A stretch of 64,000 nt of DNA from Trachythela sp. YZ-2020 (GCA_016169945.1 JADLSH010000395.1:1002501-1066500), one strand, 5' to 3'. Counted from the stretch's first letter, positions 45,301 through 57,309 are shown. Notes: generated by a model from the sequence alone, not told the origin. Numbers and translations: made by a program.

Positions 45301-46859
45301 CATTCAATGTGTGGGAGAAACGGAATGCAGATGGAAAATCAAGTGGGGTACACGATTTTACAAGTTTGATGGGGTCAGACAAGAAATTGTTGATGAAGCG
45401 TATCCCAGATAAATTAAATGGCATTATCAAGCCAAAAACCTGTGACTCTGTTGTCAAGATCTGGAAGGTATATATTGAAGTGCTTTCCACTAATTGCAAA
45501 ACCCAAATGGCAAGACTGCTGCAAATACTTGCATCCAATTAAAATCAACGCCCAGCATTGTGATTGGATGAAAATACTCACAGCGAGTTGGTTTTTGCGA
45601 TGAGTGGAAAAGAGCCTTTACTGTGTATATTGTAAAATTTGTAGACATAACAAAAATATATACATAAGCCCTGAAAAGTTTCTTCATTTTTAGGACTTTC
45701 ATAAAATTTATAGAATGATGAATGAGTACAATCCGTCACCTGATAGAACTGAAGAATTCTTTGAACTGGTGAGTGCAGGGATGGATCCAGCATGATCTGA
45801 TAGGGGGGGGATGCTAGGCGGGTGCTGATCATGAAGCAGGGTGTGGCCGGTGTCCGAAGCAGGGTGAATAATCACTCTGGACCCCCTGCATGGTCAAGGG
45901 GGTTATCATGTCAGAAAAGTTTTGAAAAAAATGATTGCCTAGATGGTCAAAAAGGCCTATCAATGACCAGATATTTGATTTTTATTTGATAAATGCCCTG
46001 TCAAATCCAAAATTTCAGATTTGATATGGAATTTGCACCCCTCCTGCACCCCCCTTGGCCAAGCATAGGAGGGGTGCATGACCCTGCACCCCCACACACC
46101 ACCCCCAGTAAATCCATCCCTGGGTGAGTGCCATGCATATTACTGTGCGTACTGCAATATATTTATTGTTCCATGTGAAAATCAGTATTTACAATTTTAC
46201 TTTAGGCAAGAGCATGGGTTAAGCTCTTTGTTTCCCTTGGTGGTGAAGTCACTGGGTTTGGAAAACCACATGTCACACCATACATGCACTGCTTGGTGTA
46301 CCATGTTCCAAACTTTATGCTGAGACACAATGGCATAAGAAAGTTCACAGGGCAAGGTAACAATAATTGCATTATAATGCTAAATTCAAAGTACATTTAT
46401 ATCATATATGTTTGGTTTAACATCATTTGGATTTGTTCTTTGTCTTTTTGTGTGTACAAAGGAGTGGAGAAAAATAATGATGACGTGAGAAAATTTCACC
46501 TCACAAAATCTAACAAATGGGATGCACCAAAAGATATTTTGCTTGTTAGCAAGCGACAGCAGTTCACCAGTCAACACGAGCGAGAACCAAGGGAATATAC
46601 GAAGACAAATAGTGAATACTGGTCAACTGAGATCAAAGAGACAAGAAGTAAACGAACAAAGTTGTTTGACGCCCCCCGTCCTGAATCGCCAATTATCAAT
46701 CCAGAATCGCCAATTACCAATCCGGAAAGTATTTTAAACATCAACAGCCTTTCAGTTATTGAAATTAAACAAAAGCTGAAGGAATTAGGAGTTAAAACAC
46801 GAGCACGGAAATTAGAAAAATTACAAGAAATTTTGAAAAGAGCACTAAAAGATCAATAA
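42322..46859 (+). CDS. Nine-exon gene: coiled coil, putative DDE/RNase-H-like core, SAP-like C-terminus; one in-frame TAG
   Basis: Exons: 42322-43377, 43542-43683, 43962-44116, 44311-44390, 44481-44653, 45169-45467, 45694-45768, 46206-46356, 46462-46859. All junctions are GT-AG and in phase, for 842 codons before the stop. A TAG at 42517-42519 interrupts exon 1. The sequence around it (LPWEQLNSWY before, ARKIVRTRGRIHEDLF after) is otherwise continuous. Residues about 130-210 form a Lys/Glu-rich coiled coil. Exon 2 has KISGDGAKMTRLTNF, exons 3/4 FFVGGDYKFLLLILG then YACIWCK, exon 8 PYMHCLVYHVPNF, and exon 9 GVEKNNDDVRKFH. Asp, Asp, a CxxC insert and Glu in this order suggest a DDE transposase-type fold. 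The C-terminus (SVIEIKQKLKELGVKTRARK) looks SAP-like. The family is repeated and unnamed in cnidarians as I recall. It is either a transposase-derived gene or a TE gene. Catalysis is unproven. Confidence 0.7.
43794..43859. repeat. Hairpin-forming inverted repeat in intron 2
   Basis: TTACTCAGAGTT at 43794 and AACTCTGAGTAA ending 43859 are perfect inverse copies. Inside, ACAATCAT and ATGATTGT pair as well. It may be a very small MITE. Confidence 0.7.
45776..46122. mobile_element. 347 bp hAT-type MITE in intron 7, inserted at the splice donor
   Basis: The termini CAGGGATGGATCC and the inverse ...AATCCATCCCTG bound the element. The 8 bp GGTGAGTG occurs at 45768-45775 and again at 46123-46130. 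An 8 bp duplication with CAGGG termini is typical of hAT elements. The interior is C-rich with no gene. The duplicated octamer contains the exon 7 donor (CTG|GTGAGTG), so a donor exists on both sides. Confidence 0.85.
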
Positions 46860-47411
46860 TCTTCCAGAATTTTAATGTATTTAATGTATATCAATTTTAA
46901 TGTACAATGTATATATAATTCTTTTTCGGATTTATATTCTGGAATATACTATAGTACACAAGTCCTTTCTAACAAACAATGCATGATGTGTAATGGCATA
47001 TTAGACATAGTAAAAGAACAAATTGGACACATTGGTGTGCCTTATAGCCTAATTGTGTGTCAAATATAAATGCTTGATCCGTGCAGTCACAGCCTCAGAT
47101 TTTCTTTCAAATGAACTTTATGGCAATTAAAAAGCTAGCCATGGCAACCAGTCATGCTATGCTAAAAAAGTTCCACTTAAATAGTCTGAAGAAAATAGAA
47201 TTTTAAAGCTCTGAATAACATAAATTACTAAAAATTTGCATAGAATGACCCGTTGCTAAGGCAGAATTCACCAATGCTTTATGGCTCAAGCATTTATTTT
47301 TATATTATCATTTGGTAATACCAATGCTTTATGGCTCATAGCATTTAGTTTGTTGAAAGGGTAAACACTCAATATCCACTTTTGTGCTACAAATGAATAT
47401 TAAATGTTTAT
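46860..47411. other. 3' flank of the nine-exon gene
   Basis: AT-rich. ACCAATGCTTTATGGCTCA is duplicated at about 47270-47290 and 47321-47341. No gene is seen. Confidence 0.4.
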
Positions 47412-47735
47412 CTAATAAAAAAGGTTTCTCACATTGCATGGCAGCCGGGCAAAGGAAACAGGTAACTTTTCAATCGGAAACCTCGGCCCTTCCACAACCT
47501 TCTTTCCATCAAAAATATGTTTTTTGGGTGACCACATTACCACCGCTTTAACTTTCATTGGGAAATCTACCTTTTTACCTTCCGCATGTTCATTAAGAAA
47601 GTACCACCAGTCGGAAGGAAGCATTGAAAGGCGACCAAAATCATTTATTTCAAATAAATCATAGCCTCTATGCTCTGATGGTTTCCCCTTTCCTTGGATA
47701 ACGCCAGCAATCATGCTCAACCTCAATGTAGCCAT
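47412..47735 (-). CDS. Unrecognised open frame, possibly a last exon
   Basis: The minus-strand frame of 107 codons has ordinary protein-like composition: GYDLFEINDFGRLSMLPSDW, then FPMKVKAVVMWSPKKHIFDG. Upstream in frame is a stop seven codons before the Met, but another frame upstream (ERPPKPSGSRLESAARAFAC) also looks protein-like, so a frameshift or splice may join them. No family is recognised. It may belong to an unidentified TE or host gene. Confidence 0.35.
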   Translation of the reverse strand: MATLRLSMIAGVIQGKGKPSEHRGYDLFEINDFGRLSMLPSDWWYFLNEHAEGKKVDFPMKVKAVVMWSPKKHIFDGKKVVEGPRFPIEKLPVSFARLPCNVRNLFY

Positions 47736-48010
47736 TTCCCAATGACTTCGACTTTAACATGGACAGAACGCCACATGCAAACGCTCTGGCAGCGCTCTCC
47801 AATCGACTACCAGAAGGCTTTGGCGGTCTTTCATATCCACTAGAAACAACATAATTACTATAAACATCGGTTTAAATTGCTATCATGAGAGATGTGTAAA
47901 AGAAACATAATTATGTTTTAGGAAGTGACTATTGGACTGGCAGCCGGTTAGTAATTTTGTACTTTAGACTAATATCACTATAAAATGAATTTCTTGCGGA
48001 TGTTTTCAGC

Positions 48011-48085
48011 GGTGCTGCTGGTGGCGTAGTGGTTAAGGCATGCGCCTACAGAGTCGTATGTCACAGGTTCGAATCCCTTTTTTCT
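48011..48085 (+). repeat. tRNA-like sequence, probably a SINE head
   Basis: Box A-like TGGCGTAGTGG (48022-48032) and box B GGTTCGAATCC (48066-48076) are spaced as in a tRNA. The acceptor ends do not pair convincingly, and pyrimidine-rich sequence follows, so a tRNA-derived SINE is more likely than a functional tRNA gene. Confidence 0.55.
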
Positions 48086-48422
48086 GAATACTTTTCCTGT
48101 TCTACGGTTAGGGTTGGTTAGGGTCCTGAAGTCTTATGATTAGATTTAGTTTTGGGGATAGGATTGGGGGAGGTTTAATCTATAAAAACGACAAAATTCT
48201 AGACTGCCGGTCAAATAGTATTTGCTGGAATGCGACCGCCTGCCGGTCAAATAGTCACAGGGTATCATTTAGTTTGATGGTGTGAGACTGTGAGTGACAG
48301 AGTATATATAGAGTGTGGCCTTACCGTATTAAATTGTTTGGCAAATGAGCAGAAGGTTCCCACGTGCATGCATCTAGAGGCCATCCAGCCCATTTAATAA
48401 GATATAAATAGTCCTAACATAA

Positions 48423-49580
48423 CTAGAAATACATGCTTGCAGTAACCCCTCGCCCCAGCTGAACATTGCCAGACATTACATTCCAAAACATTACTATTGC
48501 TAATCTTTTTTATCAAAAAATCTGCCATGCAAAGGTTGTAGGCGAGTCGGATATCTGCGTTCAAAACAAATTTTTGGCATAGAAAACAGAATTGGATCCT
48601 TGGCTCACACCCCTCTTCACGACGCAATCAAAGGCTATCGCCAAATGAAATGTTTTACCTGACGTAATCACTGTGGTTTCCTTCATTTTAAATTTGCCAT
48701 TAAAATTTTGATCATTACTCTAATAGTTTGGAAAGAAGAGTGGAAGGAAACAATATTATTTTGGGAAATTTATTTTGAAAGAATAAAAAATGGAAATTTT
48801 GTTTCAAGAAGAGGAAGCACAGTAGCCATGGCAACACGATAAAATAAACTTCTTTTCTGGAGTACAAAACAACAGGTTACAAAACTACAAAAATAATTAA
48901 AATATTAGTTGTTTTAGCCATACAAATCTGAGATATATGGTGCAGGTATGTTCTTGTGCATTCTATAAGCTTCAAATTAATGTTTAGATGCAACCTTCCG
49001 TTTACTAAAACGTTGCCAAAAGTTTATAAAACTAAACTGCCTTTTACTTATAAATTAGTTTTTGAAATGAAATCAGTTGAAAATATCCAAATTCTCTCGT
49101 GTGAAACGATTTCGCTTTCCTTTTAAGTTGGAACTTTTTGATAGCATAAAAAATACGATATTTTAATTGTAAAAAAATGAAAATCTATGTAAATAAAACA
49201 ACATTCTTACGGCTATATCAACAATTTAATATAAGAAACTTGCCATATTTTTTCGACCATCTATCTCTATTTATCCTCTTTTTATAAAGTATAAACGATA
49301 AATTTGTTCCGCTTTTCCTGATGTCCCAAAAAGCTATTTATAAGTTATAATTCAGACTTACTGATATGACTTACTCATGTTTTTTTTATAATTCGCTCAT
49401 TCCACTCCTAACAAATATTAGTGAGATGACCACCCATCACTCCCATCACACCCATGAAACATAGCCATGCGCCCGCAAAACTTGATGAACTTTGGATTTC
49501 CCGTTGCTTTCCTTTTTTCCGGGTGTAAATATCCGCGCGGAATTAGTACCCTCGCACGGCGCTTCGCGCCGGCTCGGGGA
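48423..49580 (-). mobile_element. Non-autonomous Helitron-like element, copy 4 (uninterrupted, 1158 bp)
   Basis: On the minus strand: A, then TCCCCGAGCCGGCGCG at 49580, and at the other end GCATGTATTTCTAG at 48423, then T. This is the cleanest copy and defines the family: 5' TC with a GC-rich hairpin (GGCGCGAAGCGCC), 3' CTAG, A|T target, no inverted terminal repeat, no target duplication. The body is closest to copy 2 (21.45 kb). Confidence 0.8.
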
Positions 49581-51112
49581 TAAAAGAAAATGTTATTCCA
49601 AATAGCTAATAAATTCAATATATTTTTCAACCCGAGTAAATTCAACCAAATTCACAGCAATACTTACGCGTTTCTCCTTTCTGATAATTATCCTTTCTAC
49701 TTCGTAAATTTTTCCCTTTTTCTTTCGTGGTACAGTATTATTGTATAAAACAACAGAACTAAAATTATTTAATTGTACGTAGTCTACTCCTGTGGACAAA
49801 CGCTTCGACGCCATTTTGAATTTTCAGACGATTTACCGCTGACGACAAATTGGCTCAATGTCGCGTATTTCTGGCCATGCAGACCTCAGTCAGATTTTTG
49901 CCTAACTCAATCATGTGCCATAGGCACTTTTACTTCTAATTTTTTATGCTTACTTAAATTGCTACGAAATGAGTTAGGCAAAAAAGTTAGTAAGGTATCG
50001 AAATGCCATTTCCGGGATCCAAATTTTAAAACTTTTCCGGGGGAGACATGCCCCGGCACGCCCCTAGAATCTAAATATATTTCATAAAGTGTCCGCCACT
50101 GTAATCCAACAACCACCAAATTACGGTGGCGCGCAGAGGATTTAGCCCCCGACCCGGTCGGACACCGACACTTATCAGTGACGAAATTTCCTCTATTCCT
50201 TTCCTTTACGTTTCTTGAATTTCCTTATAGCTGCTAAAATTGCCAGACAAGATAATATACCAACGTGTTCGCCATATTGCTTTTCTTCTATTGACGTATT
50301 GCAATACGTGCCAATACGTTTTCTTTTGTTCCGCATAAATACTCAGGTAGTTTTTCCAAAGGTGAGAATAGATGTTTTGACCCTGATCGAAAATAATAAG
50401 AAATATATCCTCTCTTGGAATGTGGATGCGTTCTTATCTTCATAAAACATGGGAACTTACGATGTAGGACGGCAATGCTACGACGACGATCAAAACAAAC
50501 TGCTTCAAATAAATGATTGTAAAAAAACTTGTCGTGTATTATTAATCGCATGTATTTGATACAGTTTGAGGAGTTAGCAGGAGCTTATATTTGAGAATAT
50601 TTTTATTTCTGTAGTGAGGCCAGGTACCATTTCTCCCGGCTTTAAGTGCATAGGCGGTACACATGACGTAAATATCTCTGACTTCCCTTGATTATTAATT
50701 TCCTTTCCAAAATATTATGTATTTGACTGTAGTAATTATTTTCTATATCCGAGATTGGATTCGAATTTTGCACTAATTTTTCATCTAATGTAAAAGAATC
50801 TTCTCTCTAGTAAATAATTTCAAATTCGGTAAGATTTTTCACTTCGCGGAAACTCGCTATTTTATCCTGTTTAACAAAAAAGTCAATTCTGAGCAGGAAA
50901 TCTAGAAACCTTTCTTAGCGTTCACATTGTGTTAGTTAAATTTATACTATTCGCATGAAGATAACCAACTTCGATTACCAACCAGGAGAGATGAATACTA
51001 CAATCACACGTTATCTACAGGTGTGTTCAAAACTCTATATCAATACAGATATTCCCCGAAAGTTAATTCTGTAAAAATACGTCAGATCTTTTGAAAGAAA
51101 TTACACTCGTGC
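49581..51112. other. Gap without a recognised gene
   Basis: Several short frames on both strands lack motifs and splice context. If the EGF exon at 51.8 kb and downstream exons belong to one gene, this is intron. Confidence 0.35.
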
Positions 51113-51737
51113 TTAAGGAGGCTCTCTACAGTTTTAATTCTGTAGCACGCAAATACGCTCTAAGGTTCATTATTTGCTCATTTTACAAGGTATAGTCACG
51201 AGACTTGGCCATCAGATTGCCACAATATTGCGGATAACGAAGAACAAAAAATGTTTCTAAATATTTACGTTGCCATGGTAACAACGCGATTTAGAGATTG
51301 TCGTATTTTTATCTTCTTTCTTAATTTTTTGGATTTTCCTTCCGTAAAACTTTTTTATTTTTTGCACACGAGCACCTAAAATACAATGTATTGACATACG
51401 CGATTTAAAAAAAAAAATTTAAATCTCAAAAAACCGTTTTTTTTGCAATAAAAAAATTTCGGCTCCGAGGAATTTTTTTAAAATCGCATATTTCAATACT
51501 TTGTACTTTAGGTGCTCGTGTGCAAAAAATAAAGAAGATAAAAATACGACAATTTCTAAATCACGTTGTTACCATGGCAACGTAAATATGCAGAAACATT
51601 TTTTGTTTTTCGTAATCCGCAACATTGTGGCAATCTGATGGCTAAGTCTCGTGACCATACCTTGCAAAATGAGCAAATAATGGACCTTAGAGCACATTTG
51701 CGTGCTACAGAATTAAAACTGTAGGGAGCCTCCTTAA
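51113..51737. mobile_element. Long hairpin element bounded by TTAA, 625 bp
   Basis: The ends TTAAGGAGGCTCTCTACAG and CTGTAGGGAGCCTCCTTAA are near-perfect inverse copies. Homology continues inwards for about 280 bp per arm (landmarks GTTGCCATGGTAACAACG and ATAAAAATACGACAA), leaving a short A/T-rich centre near 51400-51480. TTAA at both ends is what piggyBac-type insertion leaves, but TTAA may equally be part of the terminal repeat (GCTTAAGG). It lies about 60 bp downstream of the donor of the EGF exon at 51800-51910 on the minus strand. Confidence 0.75.
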
Positions 51738-51799
51738 GCGTCTTTTGCTAAAACATTACTGCTATCATATACGAATTGCTAAGTATACATTACATATAC

Positions 51800-51910
51800 C
51801 TGTACAAGACCGTCCACTAAATGAGAAACCCGTATCACACTGACAAGAGTGAGAACCATTGCTGATTGCACAGTAGCCGTGAATACATGGGACATCTTGG
51901 CATCCTTGTC
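51800..51910 (-). CDS. EGF-like domain exon (internal exon)
   Basis: On the minus strand the acceptor (TTATTGACAG) precedes base 51910 and the donor GTATATG follows base 51800. The 111 nt exon is phase 1-1 and encodes one EGF module, GQGCQDVPCIHGYC then SHSCQCDTGFSFSGRSC, with six Cys in the expected order. It lacks the DIDEC calcium-binding start. It probably belongs with the YWTD exon 4.8 kb upstream, since EGF modules follow YWTD propellers in LDL-receptor-type proteins. Confidence 0.82.
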
Positions 51911-54900
51911 CTGTCAATAAAGTCGTAATTTTAGGGAAACTTGTTGATTATAATAAGTAAAAATTGTCTTAGTAAACCTTAGACGTTCAAATATCTCAGG
52001 AGGTTTTACGCGGTTTCAGATGTGCAAGCACATACGTTTACAAGACGGTAGAATCACTCACCAAATAAAATATATATTATAATTGGATCTAGTATTTCAC
52101 TTACGTTCGTTGTGCAAGTATTTTTCTGTTTATTAATTTCAAACCTATAGGACAGCACAGCCCCAATTTCGTTCTACGACATTTTACTGTATTTTCAAGT
52201 ACAGTCCAGAACTGAAAATTTATGTTAATTCCTGCAGACAATTATCGGGAATCACATAAATGGCGATTCTATTTGCGCGTAAGCGTTTTACCCCGAATGT
52301 GCAAAAATTTCTTAATGTCAAGTATGAAAATGCAAATTTTGTCTAGCAAGGCGATATATGGCAAGAATACGACTGGAAATGGTTTTATGACTATTAATAA
52401 GCGTGTGATACCTCTCTAAAGTCCCTTTCGAAGCATGTTTGAACTAGGGAGTTAAATCCTGGAAAACATTATTGAACGTTGACAAGTGTAGTTTTTTTAT
52501 TTCTTGTAGCCATGATCAAGGGTAGCTACTATGGTAAAATACGAGCAATTTCATCTCCGCTAAGAATTCATCATCACCGCCGCCATGTACTTGACGACAC
52601 TATTTTGACAAACGTCTCTAACGGATAAACAGAACACGCAATCCAGATAATTTATTCCGGATCAGTGTACAAAAATGGTTTTCTAACGCAATGAGTTGCT
52701 TCTATCTAGCCGTATCATAGGTTATCTCAAACTTTGTAAGTTTTCTTTGTTCTGACAGGGGGGGAAATCACGACGAGACCTATAAATGTGGGGGCCATAA
52801 AATTGTGGGAGCGTTACAAAAGTTCACTATTGCTGTGTATATAGATATATTCTTGGGATGTATTTATTCTCATAAAACTAGCAATTAGGTGCCAAAAAGC
52901 TTTATCATGAATACCAGGAATTTGCAGTTACTCAATTTAAAAACCAGTTCAAATTCTGGTTCCCAATGATCTTTCTCAAAAAAATGACAATCACTAATAT
53001 CGTTTGATGTACATAACGGGAATGACAGCGTAAGAGGAAGTTAATAGGAGCTCGACGCAAAGTCTGCACTCACCGGCTATCAGAAATAATATAATTGAAA
53101 ATAGTTTTACAAGCACTCACGTCTTTGTATGTTTTACAATGCATGCATTTCACATTCGCGTCCGTGTTGGAAAGATGATTGTGTAATCACAAGTTTAACA
53201 AGACGATTATTAAAGATTCTAAAATAATGAATAGACCTGATTATTTTTAGTTATTCTGTTTATATTTCATTCAAATTATTTTTAATTTGTAGGATTTTGA
53301 AAAAGTCACAATGTTGCAAGTTTAAAGTACATCCGTTAACCAAAAATTCAGATTTTATCAGATTGCTAACCATCCGATTGAAATAGCTAGAGCTGTTTGG
53401 CGTCAATACTGATAACAAACAAACTTCAATTTTGAGCAGAAGAGGCGGAACAGGGAGGGGCTACCTGAAAAGCAAAAAAGTGACCTGGTTTTGGCATGTC
53501 AAATCTTCCCCAAATGCCATTTCAGAAACTCCAGATTTCAACCAGTGTCATTGGTCTTCGATCAAGATGGTCGGTTGCTACGCAATTTGCTCCCGGAAGC
53601 GCGGGCTCCAATTTTTCCAGAGGGGTTGTTGTTAAACACAAAATGGCGTCATCTTACTTATAACAGAAAAATGCCCTAAATCGAGTTAGAATTTTCTGCC
53701 TCTCACAAAAGAATTGTGTAGTTCTTAATAAATAAATTGTGTAGTTCTTAATATTAATAAATTTAAATATTTGCATAGAAATAATTTAATTTGCTTACCT
53801 GTCGTTGTCTTGAAGAAACGAAACTATGCAAACAATTTGTTTATGCAAGAGACTTTATCACTCATATTGCCAAATGTTAAAAAATGGAATCTGCAAATTC
53901 TCTTGTCGTTCTCGCTATTAATATGTTAATTAGACTAATTAGACTATTTTTTCTTCAGTTTAATCAACTCCTTATTGTTTTGTGCTGACTAAAGTAGGTC
54001 GATATCGACCTATTTTTGCAGTTTTCATATCTTCGGTTCAGTGCATGCTATGTAGATGAAAATACCACCGTTCGATTCAGCGTTTTACGATGTCTTTAGC
54101 GAAGTAAATTGTGTTTGTTTACAATGCTACGCGGCCAATTTAGCCCCTTGCAAACACCTCTGAACTTTGTATTGTTTACAAATTAACAATAATTAACAAT
54201 AATACAAACTAATTATATATTCATTTCGCTTTCCTACCTTTGGTTTACACGCTACAAAATCCTAAGTGTGACAATTGGATAGCTCTTGAAAATCCCGTTC
54301 GAAAGGATGTATTTAAATAAATATACTAGATAAACTAGCCATTTTATGACAATTCTCGACTTTTCCCGTGAAAATCCCGTCTTTATTGCGAAATCCCGGT
54401 TTTGTCGGCGCACGCTCGGGCAACTTCGGAAGCTAAATATCCGCGGCTTTGCATCCTAGCGTATTGAAAGTACCGGCAATCGATTCCGCGTCATTTAATT
54501 GTCCAGATGGCGGATTTTCATTGGTTTATAGCAATCAACACTGACCTTATATGGCATTTCGTAATTAATTTGCGCGTGCGGGAATCAAATTTCAACGATC
54601 TCGGCATTTTGCATGCGACTTTCAAAAAATAAAATAAAATACTTCTACTTCGTCAAATGCAATGAAACTTTCCAATAATATTCCTTTTTATATGAGCTAC
54701 AATTTTGGTCCAACATTTGCTAACATTTGCTCGAAAATTCTGAACCCTGTTCTGGCAATTCAATTCAGGGTTATTTCAACAATAATTGTAAATTTTTTAG
54801 ATAATTTATGAACATGTATGCAAATTAATTTGGATATGTAATATGAACCGGGACAAACTAAATATAATTTTAAAGAGGAAGTCATAAGCTATCGAATGAA

Positions 54901-56686
54901 GCGTGTCCTGTTGCCAGAGAATAAACACGTCTGGGGATATTTACATTTGAAACAACCGATCGTAATTACGGCGCAAGGCGAAAAACGTTAAAGAGATCTT
55001 CAATAATAATCCCAAGAGTTCTATAGCTGATGTAGATTTGATTGAGTAAAATGTATGTTGATGTTCACTGATTCAACAGTTAGTTATAACATGTATAACT
55101 AAAAGCTGTTTAAACCAAAAATCTGTAATAATATCTGTGTTTGGAGGTTTGTGCACACTACAACAACGATAATATAAGAAACACAGCATGTCCAGCCTGC
55201 TAAGACTGTTCTTTAGTTCTGGGCTTACTAGATTGTTGCAAACGATACAATTGTGGGCTTCCATAAATGTAAACATTTGAAGTAGGCAATAATGCTCACA
55301 TGCAATTGTAAGAATGAGGCGAGTAATTTATTATTATTATTTATTATTGAACGAATATTTAAACAGGATGATCACTTCAGATAATATTGTAGGTTACAAA
55401 GAATCTGTTATCAATGTGAGTCCTGTTTCTCTCTGACTATTAATATACGCAGCCTTACTTCAACTCTATAGCAATTCTCAGTAACCATTTAATATTACAG
55501 TGTGAAAAGAGGGACAAGTCTAATATTTTATTAAGATACAAATTGATACTATAATTAACAACACTAGGAATTTGTTGCTATATTTGCTGATACTGCTGGG
55601 TATTTAATAGACGTTATGCACTTATGCCTGATATTTTGTACAGGGAAATAGATAAAATATAGAAAATAGATAAAATAAAATAGATGAATACATTTTACGC
55701 TTTGCGCAAACGTTTAGTGCAATCTAGTTATAATTGGAATTGCATTTATGAATGTCTTCCCATGAGGTGTGAAATTCCGTCAGTGTCATATTAACTTTTC
55801 ATTTTGCCTTTCGCGACAAAACTGCTTGTTCTCTGGAGCTTTTACAAAGGATATTTCTTTTGTAAGCTTTCCCGCAGGCTTTCGCAGTTACATTTGTGCC
55901 AATAACCCCTGTGTACGACACACGATAAGCATTTATCGTAGTTAATTAGCGAGCTTGAATACACGCAACAGGAGGCGAACTACGCAAATATGGCGCAACA
56001 CGAAACCACTAAATGTCCAATGCGTTCGTCAAAGAGACTTCTTTCTTAGCAGCTGCTTAATAACGCTAGCTGTTCAAATGTCTTCTCTACATGCCCATCT
56101 ACATTTTTCGTTTGAAAATTTTCTTTAGCTTTACGTCTAAGCAACAAATTTATGTGAAAAACCACAAAATATGCCAAAATTCCCGACCTTCTTGTTGATT
56201 TCTCGCGAATATGTTTGAGTCGCGAAAACGGGGATTGTTTGATTGAAAACTGACAAAAACGCTACTGTGGGACCCATAGAAGGACCGTTTGTCCATCAGG
56301 GCGCGATATCCTTCGACCGAAAGACAGAAAAAATGGGTATATTTCATCACATTTTTCTCGAATTTCCAAACCATTTATATCTAAGGTGACAAGCAGTGCC
56401 TTTAAAGTGGTAAACATACTATCAGTTTAATAAAAAATATACTGAAATTGTTTAAAGAGCGACGAAGACGGAGGGACCAAAAGTGTCGTAATTTTTCCGT
56501 GCAAATATTTATAGCTTGGAGTCTGGGAACTAACATTCTTACGCAATATGACTCTGGGAGCTCCTCGCATAGCAACCGACGATCGTGGATCGTTTAATAT
56601 TAACTATGCCTAATAAAAAACCTTTGAAAACTACTGGTCTAAATATGTATAATGTACTAACATTCACCACACAATATAAAATTTAC
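51911..56686. other. Long stretch without recognised exons, probably intron
   Basis: Between the EGF exon and the YWTD exon I find no convincing coding sequence. The frames at 52222-52419, 53432-53679 and 55073-55276 lack motifs. A donor-like GTGAGTGC on the minus strand near 53073 lacks a supportable exon. GTGTAGTTCTTAATA at about 53716-53750 is duplicated. Confidence 0.4.
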
Positions 56687-57093
56687 CTTCAGGTTGCCAA
56701 GATCTGTCTACGACGAGAAGCTGATTCACGAAGTAGCCTTTAGGTAACGGAATATAACGCTGGATATCTTTGCTGGAGACATTCATTTCAATAATCCTAG
56801 ACGAGTTGAGTTTGCTGAAGTATAGTAAATTTCCAATTACATTCAATGATAAAAAACTGTCAGCTGAAGAAAAACTGATTATTTGACTCTTGTTACCACC
56901 ATCATAATCCATTGAAAGTATAATATCCCTATTATCCCGCTGGGTGAACACGTACACTCGCTTGTTGAGGTAATCCAGAGTCATAACGTTTTGGTAACGA
57001 GTTATTTTAAAGCGAAATATTTCTGTTTCCTTTTCTGCAGCGAAGTGTTTTCGCATCACGCTTTTACCTGTACTTGTAGTCCAAAATAGGTAT
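56687..57093 (-). CDS. LDL-receptor YWTD (class B) repeat exon
   Basis: On the minus strand the acceptor TTGTTCTATGTAG precedes 57093 and the donor GTAAATTTT follows 56687. The 407 nt exon enters with one base of a codon and leaves in phase 1. It encodes YLFWTTSTGKSVMRKHF, then MTLDYLNKRVYVF and ILSMDYDGGNKSQI, then VIGNLLYFSKLNSSRIIEMN: three YWTD-type blades of a six-bladed propeller. Such propellers occur with EGF modules in LDL-receptor-related proteins, nidogens and EGF precursors, which act at the cell surface or in matrix. The YWTD motif is diverged. The other blades should lie on exons to the right, outside what I could identify. Confidence 0.75.
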
Positions 57094-57309
57094 CTACATA
57101 GAACAAAAGGAAGATTTGTAATATTCAACGAGCATAAAGACTGGTGTTACCACCGTGCAGAAGTTCTTCTGCGGAAGCAGCGGCTGAACTAAGATAATTT
57201 ACTACGAATTAAAATTTGCATTATCCAACGGTAATAAATGCCATTATATGCTAAACTCCATTTCAGCTATCATTCATTTAGCTATCTCTAAATATTGGAA
57301 AATCCAATT

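Noticed and set aside
48011..48085. Functional tRNA gene
   Set aside because: Boxes A and B are present but the acceptor and anticodon arms do not fold convincingly. A SINE head is more likely.
53073..53120. Signal-peptide-like hydrophobic frame before a minus-strand donor GTGAGTGC
   Set aside because: There is no in-frame ATG and the frame is closed a few codons upstream.
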